In this document: piece after piece, positions 12,882 to 22,018 of the stretch
How positions within the stretch are numbered: position 1 is the first letter of the stretch
How the letters are laid out: every line of letters starts with the position of its first letter
From: Symsagittifera roscoffensis
Lineage: Eukaryota; Xenacoelomorpha; Acoela; Convolutidae
Length of the DNA stretch: 64,000 bases
Assembly (NCBI RefSeq): GCF_963678635.1
Contig: NC_087065.1
Span: 48,672,381-48,736,380 of the forward strand
Reading direction: 5' to 3'
Notes under the pieces: model-generated
Told to the model about the DNA's origin: nothing
What the model saw: only the letters and a program-made list of their open reading frames with translations
Databases searched by the model: none
Made by a program: the position numbers and the translations under genes

Positions 12882-13470
12882 CTGATTCAGTTTTGCCATC
12901 AAGTCACCTAGCTCAAGAGTAGCCTCTTCATGGTCAGCCGTTGGTCTTTCTTCGGCCGTTGCTTCTGCTTTAGTTTGTTCCTCTCTCGGATTGGCTTCTG
13001 TCGTCTTCGTGCTCACTGTCCCAAATGTTCGTGCTCTTTCAGCTTTTGGTTCCTCAGTCACGTTCTCTTTCGTTTTTATTCCGACCATCATCGCCAACCT
13101 TTCTGTAAAAGATGTCTTTTTTACTTGAGAGTCTTCTTTCACCGTTTCTTCGGTGTTGCCTATTGCATCTTCCACATCGTCTATTGGTGAGAACTCTATG
13201 GGTTTCGGGTTTGGTTCTTCTGCATTGGGCATTGGAGTTGACTCCGTCGTCTTTTTCTCCAGTTCATCTACGCTCTGGTCTGGTGTCTCTAGGTCGATTT
13301 CGATTGTAGGCTCCACCTCTTTTTCCCTCGCATCTTCTCGCGTCTTGCTCTCGGTGCCACTCCTCGTGCTGACAATGCTAACTGAAAAGTTATTTCTTGT
13401 TTTGCCTGGGCCCCTTGATGTTGTTCCACGCAGCGACGAGTTATATTTCGTGTTTGATCCACTTGACCTT
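12882..13470 (-). pseudogene. gag: Second gag N-terminal copy of element A, split by element B
   Basis: A minus-strand gag N-terminus nearly identical to 11972-12560. Its first eleven codons, starting at ATG 38106, lie on the other side of element B (38072-38106). The frame reads from B's edge at 13470 to the duplication junction near 12885, then into former leader sequence and a stop at 12756. Transcripts of the duplicated A would have met this truncated gag before the full-length one. Confidence 0.85.
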
Positions 13471-14391
13471 TGTGACATTCGACCAGAATGGCCAAAATGC
13501 AGTCTCTGCAGAATTCGGTATTTTAGCAGCAAGCCTTCCGAATTGGCGATTTAGAACGGATAAGGACGTTATTTGAACGATTAGCCAAACGGTGAAGGCT
13601 AGAAGATTCTGGAATTCTAATTTTTAAAAATTCGAATTATGACGTCATATTTCTGAGAAACGTCAGAGACGGCCATTTTAGCTAAAATAGCAGAAAGAAA
13701 CAGAACAACTTTTATCTGCGATTACGAACAGTACGAAATCGAGACTAAAAAAACAACAACGAACTACCGAACAGCAGAGGACGTTCCGAGTTGCAACTAT
13801 TGTGCTGTTACAATAGTTGCAAGGCCGTTGCGAGCAACGGTGAAGGGTAAAACCCAGCCTTCCGAGTTATTGTGAACTGGATATTAAGAAGCTTGATTCA
13901 CCGGATTCAAGAATCCGGAAGGGTCTCGGGACGTGGACTTTTATGAACTTATATTGAATTTTAGCATCCGTCATGTCCTGACTTGAATTTAATTAAGATC
14001 TTAATTCGTTTTGACAAGAATGAGGAGCTAGAAGTAGAGGGGGAAGGGTTGATCCATCTTCGATGGAGATGATGATTTTTATCTACTGAACAAAAACAAT
14101 AGTAATATGATAAGTAGTAGCCCTGTTTTTAGGAGTGACCTCGTGGTCTGGGGATACAGAGACCCAGCCATGAGCTCACTAATTTTGCATGTAATTCAGT
14201 TAATTTGAGCGTTCTGGTCGAAGCCGGAGAACAGTAGCGTTTTTGTCAGCCTGATGTAAGAAAGACCACCGAAAAGTACTGGCTTGGTAGAGACGGTGAA
14301 AAACATGCAAAGCTCTGTTTAGACGCTAGCCAGTCGTCTTAAGACTTAGTTTTGTTATCCGTCGATATGTATCTTCCGGGCGAATGTTACA
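13471..14391 (+). repeat. 5' LTR of element B
   Basis: A 921-bp LTR starting TGTGACATTCGACC and ending GGGCGAATGTTACA, identical by eye to 37151-38071. It contains one copy of the AATCCGGAAGGGTC motif (13911-13927) that is multiplied in the leader. The LTR should hold the promoter and polyadenylation signal, but I could not fix a TATA box or AATAAA with confidence. Confidence 0.97.
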
Positions 14392-14403
14392 TGTATGTTT
14401 TTA

Positions 14404-14421
14404 TGGCGCTCCTGGGTGTTA
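14404..14421 (+). other. Putative primer-binding site of element B
   Basis: TGGCGCTCCTGGGTGTTA begins 12 nt after the 5' LTR. It starts with TGG, complementary to a tRNA CCA end. The same sequence, with the TTTTTA before it, follows the LTR of element A (40673-40690, minus) at an 11-nt offset, although the rest of the two leaders has diverged. I cannot assign the tRNA; the G discriminator implied by TGGC fits several isoacceptors. Confidence 0.7.
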
Positions 14422-17377
14422 TTCTTTTTTAACATCATGATCGGCAGAACCGTTAACGAGCACTCCGCGCCGAGCGGATGCTCACATTAACGCCCTTATT
14501 AGGCCTAAACCGCCGGGGCGGAAGGGTAGTTCGGAACGCGGAGGCCTTCCGGATTGCCGTGAATAGTTTTTCAACCTAGTTAAGACCGAAAATTCACAAA
14601 CCAGGAAGGGTGGGGGGATCGGCAGTCCCCTCGTCCCCTGAGCGGTTGGTGACCAAAAACACTTAAAGATATAAGTAAAACCAAACAAAAAGTAGTATAG
14701 TACCCAAGAAAAACAAAAAACATAAAAAAATAACCGAAAAAACCAAAAACAGTAAAAAAGTAAAAAATCAGTAGAAATCATCCCCCCAGACAAGATGTGA
14801 TTCAACCCCCCCGTTTGTTGTTGATAGATATATTGTTGTTACAGGCATTTATATCAGTCAGGATCGTTACGATCAATTTTGTGGCCCGTTTGTGAGGCTT
14901 GTACTGTAGGGTTATTTGAGCATTTAAGCACGTTAATGATAAATTGCGCCCAATCCGGAAGGGTCAGCTGATTTGCGCTCAAATCGGAAGGGTCCGGGGT
15001 GAAGACCGATCCGGCAAGCAGTACAGGGAACAACAGGAAGAGGCTCAACGACAACTACAATCGACTGTTGGGTATCGTTAACAAGTTTTGTATCCCTTTT
15101 GGTACAAAAAGTAGGATAGTAATCTGTGGGGGGCTCGACAGTGCTGCACTGTAGTGACCCTTCACCGAACTGCGAATATCCGAGTTAAGCACCTTAATTC
15201 GGAGATTAAACAAACCCGGAGGGGTATAGTATTACTAATATTATTACTTATATAGCCTATATTAATAGTCTTATATCATTTTTCAGTGAAAAACAACGAA
15301 AACAGACCGGTTTTTAGGGTCAAAATAGCGATATTTTGATCCCCCCACAAGTCGCGATTTTTGAGATATCGATATTTTTTGAAACGGAAAAAAGCGCTAA
15401 GTTAGTGTGTTACATCGTAACTGCACTACTGTAACAAGTAGAACCGGTTAACTTTAGTTCGGAAGTGGTTGGAACTAGTTTGGTACCAAAAACCAAATTT
15501 TCCCAATTTTTGATAGTAAGAAACACTAAAAATTTAGAAAATTTTTTGAAATTTTTGAGGTAGGACAGTAAAAATAGTTGTTCGGACAACGTCCACTAGT
15601 GAATCTACAAGTCTTAAAATCCGCTACCCGAAAGCCTTCCGGGTTGCAGAGAAATCGAACATAACGTGTTTGATTTGGTGGATTCATCAATCCGGAGGGG
15701 TCCAGGTAGCATAGTTTTTCGCAAATTTTTTCTACAATAGCGTTTTAGATCGGGTCTTTTGCATTGAACTAGAAGAGTATAGGCCTTCTGAGCTCGGATC
15801 AATAAATTTTAGGTCGAAAGGACCAGATTTGCGGAAAAAGTTAGGCGGAACCTATAAGAGAGAAAATTTTTTGAGTTCGGAAAAAAGACGTTTTGGTTAA
15901 TAACTTTGGAACTACTGATCATATCGAGTTGATCTTGGTACCAATAGATCATAAATTAGCTGAGCTTACTAATAGGATCAGAAATTTTTCGGAAAAGCGA
16001 GCGAGAAAATTTTTTGAGATTGTTTTTAGCAAATTACACAAATCCGGAGGGGTACACCCTTCACGTTTTATAAATTTTTCTAAAAAACCCTTATACCCCT
16101 ACCAAAAGTTGATAGCGATTGAACTAAGTAACTTAAGACAGTTCTAGACAAAAAGGGAGGGCTGAAGGCACAAGACAACCATAATAGAGTCGAAATTAGG
16201 CAAGTGATAAGACCCTTCACCGTTAGTGTGAATTGCCAAATAACTGCCTTAACTTCAATCCGGAGGGGTCTAGGAAAGGATCCTATACCCTTCCCAGTTA
16301 ATTCAAACAGCATAAGAGCAACGCAGAACGTATCCGGAGGGGTATAAGCTGAAATAAAGAAAACTACAAAAAGCTACTTTGACAGAGCTAAGGGCTCCGA
16401 AGTCAGAGGGGTCCGAATCCGGAGGGGTCTACTTTCCACAAAACCGGAGGGGTCCGAATCCGGAAGGGTCTTATAGTCGCTAATTCGGAGGGGTCCAAAT
16501 CCGGAGGGGTCTACTATTAACTAACTCGGAGGGGTCCCAATCCGGAGGGGTCTATATTCTGACAGTCCGGAAGGGTCCTATTTGTGCCAATCCGGAGGGG
16601 TATCATTTTATTAAGGACTTAGGTGAACGAAAGAAAAACTAAAAAGCGAGAGGTATTAGGTTATTAATACACAGGATAGGTATCAGTGACTGCACTGGTA
16701 ACTTGCCTCTCAAAAAGAACCAGACTAATACAAAACAGGTCCGAACTCGGATATTCGCGACACTAAGTCTAAATTAAAAAGAGCGTGACTCATTGGTGTG
16801 GATTGAAACATAATACGTTTTTGGGAAAAGTGACTGCCCTGAGGATTTTAGTAGGTCTAGCTCGGGCAGTCCGAAGGCAGATAGGTAACACAGTACTCGG
16901 TGGGTGCAATAGACGCCCACTTGAGAAAATCACTGCCTTCAAAGTTTTGTCTGTTTGGTGCAGCACCAAGCAGGGAAAGCTTTTTCTTTAAAAGACAGGT
17001 TCGACTATTGTACTGCAACCGACTAAGAGTACAAGACACATACGTTTTTTATATATACATTCATATTGTGTCAATATATATTTTTTGTTTTTGATTTTAA
17101 ATCAACCTAAACTGTGCTTGATTGGGTAGTGACTACACTATCTTTTAAATTGACTGATAACATCATATTGTGCTAGTTTCCAGATCTTTGGACCGATAAT
17201 CGGCTAGTGTGAATAAATTTTATACAAACTGTACTCTGACAACATACAGGGATTCGTGGTCACTATTTAATAGAATCGGGTGAAATTTATTGTGTTGTGT
17301 CATTATTATTGTTAATAAAACTATAAGGTCTCTAGCAATTGAGTCAAGAGTAGGCATAGGAAAGTGACAAATAAAGA
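14422..17377 (+). other. Element B 5' leader
   Basis: Nearly 3 kb without a convincing coding frame. It contains an A-rich, C-bearing, probably unstructured tract (about 14655-14780) and about 20 copies of a G-rich motif, TCCGGAGGGGTC, densest at 16401-16605. Several copies are preceded 50-80 nt upstream by ACCCTTCC-like sequence that could pair with them. The many upstream ATGs would make scanning to gag at 17378 difficult. Packaging, dimerisation or internal initiation are possible roles (inference). Confidence 0.75.
14518..16605 (+). repeat. Dispersed G-rich motif array (TCCGGAGGGGTC)
   Basis: Copies with at most a few changes are at about 14518, 14952, 14981, 15214, 15689, 16041, 16257, 16331, 16401, 16415, 16441, 16456, 16481, 16497, 16522, 16539, 16564 and 16589. 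Spacing is irregular early and 15-40 bp in the dense block. Variants are GGAGGGGT and GGAAGGGT. The LTR holds one copy, and LTR C has one at about 42311. The motif is absent from the coding part as far as I can see. Confidence 0.85.
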
Positions 17378-20300
17378 ATGAGTTTAGACAAGTCGAGGAT
17401 ACCAAAACGAGGTAATAGCTCTAGGAAATTCATACCTGAAAAGCAAAGAAAAACGATGACCGATCCTTTTGTGGATTGGATCAAGCGAACCCGGTCCGAT
17501 AAAGAGGGGACGGTTTCAGGCAGAATGGTTGAAACGAGAAGTCAAAAGACCTCAGAAGAGCGAAGAGAACTGTTAGAAGTGGAGGTCAATACGGACCATA
17601 CCATGAACGACAACCAGGGAGTAAATGGACTGGAAGGGAGAGGCAGAAGGCTGGCGAGTGAATCTACTCCGGTAGAACAAGGCCATGATTTTGCCACTTC
17701 CACCGGGACGTTGGATCGAGAGGAGATGTCGGAACTGTCCGACATCTCAACTGAAGTAACGGCGACTAGAAGATCTCCGACAGACAACACTATGATGGCA
17801 GGCGGAATGGGGAAACAAACAACGTCATCATCATTCTCAGAAAGAATGAAGAACACCTTCGGAAACATCTTTCCATTCAGCATGGGAGGAGGAGCAGGAA
17901 ACGATGGGGAATCCCAGGAGGAAGAGGATGAAGAGGAGCAAGGGGACTTTGGATCTCAAGTCAGCCTCAATAGTTCGATCCATGAGAGTGAGGCACACGT
18001 CGGAAGAGAGACTGGAACCATGGATAAATTTGGTGTAGTGACAACGATAAGCAAAGAGGCAAACACACCGGGCCAGTCGAAGGACTTCGCGATCAGGACA
18101 AGTTCGGAGCCACAACCTGAAGAGAGTAGAACCAGAGGGCTTGGCAACGCGTTAGCGGATCCTGAAATGGATAATGAAAAGACGTCAAGACAGAGAGTCA
18201 AGGCCCGGATCTCGACCAGCACGAAGCTACCTGGAACCGACAGAGTTACACCACCACTAGTGACGCCACTCATGGATAACGGGGCAGCACTAGAGGAAGC
18301 CTTAAACAACATAGTGGGCAGTTTAGGAGAACAAAATGAACAGATGTCGATAAGGATGAGTGAACTAGAAAGAGCAGTTCACATTGAAAGAGAAAGTCTG
18401 CGGGAAGAAATAAACCTCAACAGACAAGAAGTTGACAGAAGCGAAAAACGCTTGAAAGAAAGAACGGACGAACATATGACGAGGAACTTGTCGCGAATGA
18501 CAAGAGAAGCGGAACAGAGGGAGTTACGCTTAAGAGCCGACATGGAGAAGTTAAGAATTCATCAAGAGCAGTCTCTTGGGTCTCTTGACACAAAGATAGA
18601 CGCGATGATGGAGAGGCGAACGCAGGCTATCATGGATAGGTTGGACGGGCTACTAAGCAGCAAGAGTGGACCAAAAGAAGGAGAGCCGAACTCGGGAGGT
18701 CCCAGCAGGGAACCGAGGGTGAACTTCAATGAAAGGAGGAAGACATATGGATCCACTAGAGGCAGGGGCAGTTCATCAGGCTATGCCACAAGGAGTAATA
18801 CAGCATGGGGCCCGAACAGTAGAGCGAGTTCAACGGGGAACAAACAAACCTCGAACGAACGACCAACGCAAAGCACACATGCGACCGGGAGAAGCGATTC
18901 TGGCAACATGGGGCATACAAGCCCGAGGAGGAGTCACATGGGCCAAGCGGGAAACGCTCATGGTGATTCGGATTGTAGGGATGTACCGCACACAGAGCCT
19001 TCGACAAGGTGTGAGGACACTCAAGCGGGACACTCAAGGGATGCTACGGCTATGGCCACAGCATTTGAACCCCTGAACAGGTCTTTGGAGACATTCCTGA
19101 CGCGGTTATCTAGAACCAATGAACGCAGTGAAAAGTCCAGAAGAGTCTTTAAGAAACCAAGATGCTACAAAGACGAATCTGATGGCTGTATTGATACCTG
19201 GATAGAGGTAATGAAGCTGCATTTCGAGGAAGAAGACTTGTCTGAGAGACAGGAATGCAGCGCGCTCACCAGCAACTTAGAAGGGACAGCCCTGAACTGT
19301 GTCATGGCCAAGAAACAGTATCAACGTGACACTGCTGAGAAAATCTTCGAAATTTTATTAAACCGTTTCGGATCAGGGGTGCAGGGGCACCAGGCGATGA
19401 TGCGCTTCGAGAAACGGAGGCAGCGGGAAGATGAAACTATAGACAAGTTTCTCGATGATTTGGAAATGCTGAGAAGACGCAGCCAACCGGATGAGTCAAA
19501 TCGAAGGATGAACCTGGCCGTAGCCTCAAAATTCATCGATGGTGTGAAAAACGATGAACTTCGTACGATGCTAGCAACACATTACACACCACTATCAACT
19601 AATGCGCCAACACCGGAGGAGTTGAGACTCAAATCGAAAGAGTATCTATTGCTGAAACCTCCTTCGAGATCTGGATATTACAAGAACAATTATGGCAATT
19701 TTAACAACGGACCAGCGAACCAAGGGAACAATTGGTACAAACCGAGGGACGATATGGTTAAGAGACGCTCTTGTGCTAATTGTAGTTCAACAGACCATCA
19801 TGTGTCAGCATGCCCAGCTTATAAACAAGGCATGAAAGCAATAGGCTTTAGCCTCGAGGACGAAGATGCGTCAGAGTTGGAACATGAGGATTTCATGAGA
19901 GGAGTAATTGCGAAATTCGGCCCGAGGTGTTTCTTTTGCAACTTGGAAGGTCATTTTAAATCAGACTGTCCACAATTCTGGGATGCAGTGGCAGACATCA
20001 AGCATCCAAGGCATGAAGAAGCTTTATCAGGAGTGAAAGCAAGCAAGGCTCGACTTTTAAACGAAGCAGAGGCACGCAGGAAGGACAAACCTCAAGAGCT
20101 GGCGGCAAAGAAAATGCAAGCGGTAACAGGAGAAGCACGTGAACCGGAACCAGCAACTGCGGCCGATGACTTCAAGATCGATTATAAGGCAGCCGCAAAG
20201 GATGCTTTAAATAGAGTACAGCAGGAATTGGTGACGAAAGAGATCGAACAAAAAGTGAAACTTGAACTGGAAAATGAAAAGCTTCAGGAGCAACTGAATA

Positions 20301-22018
20301 CCTTCGAGGCAACGGAGTTCGAAGAGACGAAAACACCAAGCAGTTTAGATATGAAACTTAAAGTGATCTCCGGTAAGAGGTTCGGCATGGCGCCGCAGGG
20401 AAAGAAGATACAGTCGATAATCTCAGTGGCTGGACACCAGGTAATAAGAAATTTGAGTGAACCATCAGAGTTCACTTTAATGCATTTGGACACATATGCA
20501 GATTATCTGAGGCAGGTGGAGCCACGCACTGAGTCGAGAGCTGTGCGAGCACTACTAACGACGGGTGGCCCTCGCATGAAGAAACTTCATGGACGCTACT
20601 TGGAGGTCTATGGGCCGTATCAAATAATGCTGAACGTGGATGGAATCAGCATCTACACCAGGACTTACATAACAACAGATGATGACCAAATGGGGCAGAT
20701 CTATTTGGGTGAAGAGGAACTCAAAGTCCGCAGGATAGGCCATGACGCCATGATGGAACAAGACGCGGTACATATTGGATATGAAGCAGATGTGACAGCA
20801 CACCTGCTTGACACCAACGGAACAAAAATCGGAGTCACAGGGCTTCTGGACACAGGCGCGGTGGTAAGTGTGATGCCGATAAAAACCTGGGAGAGAATGG
20901 GCTTCACGCGGGAAGATCTGATTCCTACGAATCTCCGACTAGCCGCTGCAAATCGAGGAGCTATCTACGTAGCCGGAAGAACACCGGTGACGGTCCTTCA
21001 CATGGGAGGACGGAACCTTTGGATGAGCTTCCTGGTGGTAGAGAATCTGGACGACGCCGACCAATTCATCTTGGGCAGAGATTTTGTCAGGAATTTTGAC
21101 GTGATGATTGACTTGAACAACGGTCTAATACGGATTAGAAACCCGGACCGAAAGTATGTTAAGAGACCAATTAATAGGATAATAACAGATGAAAATAAGG
21201 TACCAGTTTTTTTGGATAGAAAAGTAAAGTTACAACCAGGACAAGCTGTAGTAGCAATTTTTAGAATGAGAAATTTAAATTCGTTAAGTGATAGCAAACA
21301 GGTTTGCTTAGTACCGAATCCAAATAGTCAGAGTTCGGTGATTTTAGGCCGGAGCTTCTCGGTAACGCGAAACGGACTGTGTGTCAGTGTGTTGTTGAAC
21401 ACACTGGACACCATGGTTTCAATCCAGCGTGGAAAGAAGCTTGGTTACGCATTGCCGATGAGGACCGACTATGAAGAGACACAAAACTTGAAGAAATATA
21501 GTGTGAAAGACTGTCCTTATCATGCAAATAAAGATAAAATCTTAAAGAGAATTAATGAATTAAAATCTATTCATAAATTATTTTCAATGAAATCCGAAAC
21601 GGACGACGGCTTATCAAGCTGCTCGAATTTTCCGGAACGCCCCTCGTCATATGAACTAGATTCTGACAAACCGGTTTTGCCAGAAATAGAACATTTAAAA
21701 GGAAAAATAGGTGAGGGAGATTTTGAAAAATTGCGGGACCTCCTAAATCGGAACGCCGAGGTATTTTCAAAACATAAGGCGGACATCGGTTGCTGTAATT
21801 TCGTCGAACACGAAATCGAACTAGAAGAGGGCGCCGTTCCCCATAGGGAAGGCGCAAGGCGAATGACGCCACATAAATCGGAAGCGTGCCGAGCGGAAAT
21901 AGAAATGTTGCTTGAATACGACATGATAGAACCCTCGAAATCACCATGGGCTTGCGGAGTAGTAATGGCGAAAAAGAAAGGGGGCAGCTTAGATTTTGTT
22001 GCGACTTTCGTTACTTGA
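17378..22018 (+). CDS. gag-pol: Element B gag-protease-RT (first part of polyprotein)
   Basis: Starts at ATG 17378, with no frame change between gag and pol. Landmarks: an acidic stretch near residue 190; a coiled coil at about 300-420; the capsid domain at about 585-745; two intact CCHC knuckles at 799-812 (CANCSSTDHHVSAC) and 851-864 (CFFCNLEGHFKSDC); an aspartic protease with DTG at 1158-1160 and ILGRDF downstream; then the start of RT. The frame ends prematurely at 22018. One base is missing in the run AAAGGGGGC near 21980, and RT continues in another frame from about 21985. The break is inside RT, so it is a mutation or sequencing error, not a programmed shift. Every catalytic motif is intact. 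Confidence 0.93.
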   Translation: MSLDKSRIPKRGNSSRKFIPEKQRKTMTDPFVDWIKRTRSDKEGTVSGRMVETRSQKTSEERRELLEVEVNTDHTMNDNQGVNGLEGRGRRLASESTPVEQGHDFATSTGTLDREEMSELSDISTEVTATRRSPTDNTMMAGGMGKQTTSSSFSERMKNTFGNIFPFSMGGGAGNDGESQEEEDEEEQGDFGSQVSLNSSIHESEAHVGRETGTMDKFGVVTTISKEANTPGQSKDFAIRTSSEPQPEESRTRGLGNALADPEMDNEKTSRQRVKARISTSTKLPGTDRVTPPLVTPLMDNGAALEEALNNIVGSLGEQNEQMSIRMSELERAVHIERESLREEINLNRQEVDRSEKRLKERTDEHMTRNLSRMTREAEQRELRLRADMEKLRIHQEQSLGSLDTKIDAMMERRTQAIMDRLDGLLSSKSGPKEGEPNSGGPSREPRVNFNERRKTYGSTRGRGSSSGYATRSNTAWGPNSRASSTGNKQTSNERPTQSTHATGRSDSGNMGHTSPRRSHMGQAGNAHGDSDCRDVPHTEPSTRCEDTQAGHSRDATAMATAFEPLNRSLETFLTRLSRTNERSEKSRRVFKKPRCYKDESDGCIDTWIEVMKLHFEEEDLSERQECSALTSNLEGTALNCVMAKKQYQRDTAEKIFEILLNRFGSGVQGHQAMMRFEKRRQREDETIDKFLDDLEMLRRRSQPDESNRRMNLAVASKFIDGVKNDELRTMLATHYTPLSTNAPTPEELRLKSKEYLLLKPPSRSGYYKNNYGNFNNGPANQGNNWYKPRDDMVKRRSCANCSSTDHHVSACPAYKQGMKAIGFSLEDEDASELEHEDFMRGVIAKFGPRCFFCNLEGHFKSDCPQFWDAVADIKHPRHEEALSGVKASKARLLNEAEARRKDKPQELAAKKMQAVTGEAREPEPATAADDFKIDYKAAAKDALNRVQQELVTKEIEQKVKLELENEKLQEQLNTFEATEFEETKTPSSLDMKLKVISGKRFGMAPQGKKIQSIISVAGHQVIRNLSEPSEFTLMHLDTYADYLRQVEPRTESRAVRALLTTGGPRMKKLHGRYLEVYGPYQIMLNVDGISIYTRTYITTDDDQMGQIYLGEEELKVRRIGHDAMMEQDAVHIGYEADVTAHLLDTNGTKIGVTGLLDTGAVVSVMPIKTWERMGFTREDLIPTNLRLAAANRGAIYVAGRTPVTVLHMGGRNLWMSFLVVENLDDADQFILGRDFVRNFDVMIDLNNGLIRIRNPDRKYVKRPINRIITDENKVPVFLDRKVKLQPGQAVVAIFRMRNLNSLSDSKQVCLVPNPNSQSSVILGRSFSVTRNGLCVSVLLNTLDTMVSIQRGKKLGYALPMRTDYEETQNLKKYSVKDCPYHANKDKILKRINELKSIHKLFSMKSETDDGLSSCSNFPERPSSYELDSDKPVLPEIEHLKGKIGEGDFEKLRDLLNRNAEVFSKHKADIGCCNFVEHEIELEEGAVPHREGARRMTPHKSEACRAEIEMLLEYDMIEPSKSPWACGVVMAKKKGGSLDFVATFVT

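Larger units (their letters stand above)
1..13470 (-). mobile_element. Element A, left part: decayed giant Ty3/gypsy-type LTR retrotransposon
   Basis: On the minus strand, read from right to left, this part carries gag, protease-RT-RNase H, integrase, a macro domain, then a second module with a coiled coil and an SGNH esterase domain. This is the same order as the intact element B. It is broken by at least one in-frame stop, several single-base frameshifts and an internal deletion of about 1 kb, so it is dead. Its 3' end and 3' LTR lie beyond the left window edge. The right part of A (5' LTR, leader, gag start) continues at 38072-41913 because element B is inserted at 13470/38072. Confidence 0.9.
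11972..13470. repeat. 910-bp tandem duplication of gag start and leader (first copy and start of second)
   Basis: The sequence at 11972-12881 (gag start plus 5' leader) recurs from 12882 onward with a shift of exactly 910 bp. The second copy is interrupted at 13470 by element B and resumes at 38072, running to about 38395. By eye only about five substitutions separate the copies. The junction shows CTGA microhomology (CCCCTGA/CTGATTC). The duplication therefore happened in A before B inserted. Confidence 0.9.

Noticed and set aside
16401-16605. Regularly recurring short motif that could be mistaken for a CRISPR array
   Set aside because: Repeats are only about 14 bp with 0-25 bp irregular gaps, there are no cas genes, and the context is a eukaryotic retroelement leader.
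21946-22018. Overlap of two pol frames as a programmed frameshift
   Set aside because: The shift falls inside RT and not between gag and pol, and gag to RT is already one frame. Element A keeps one frame through this point.
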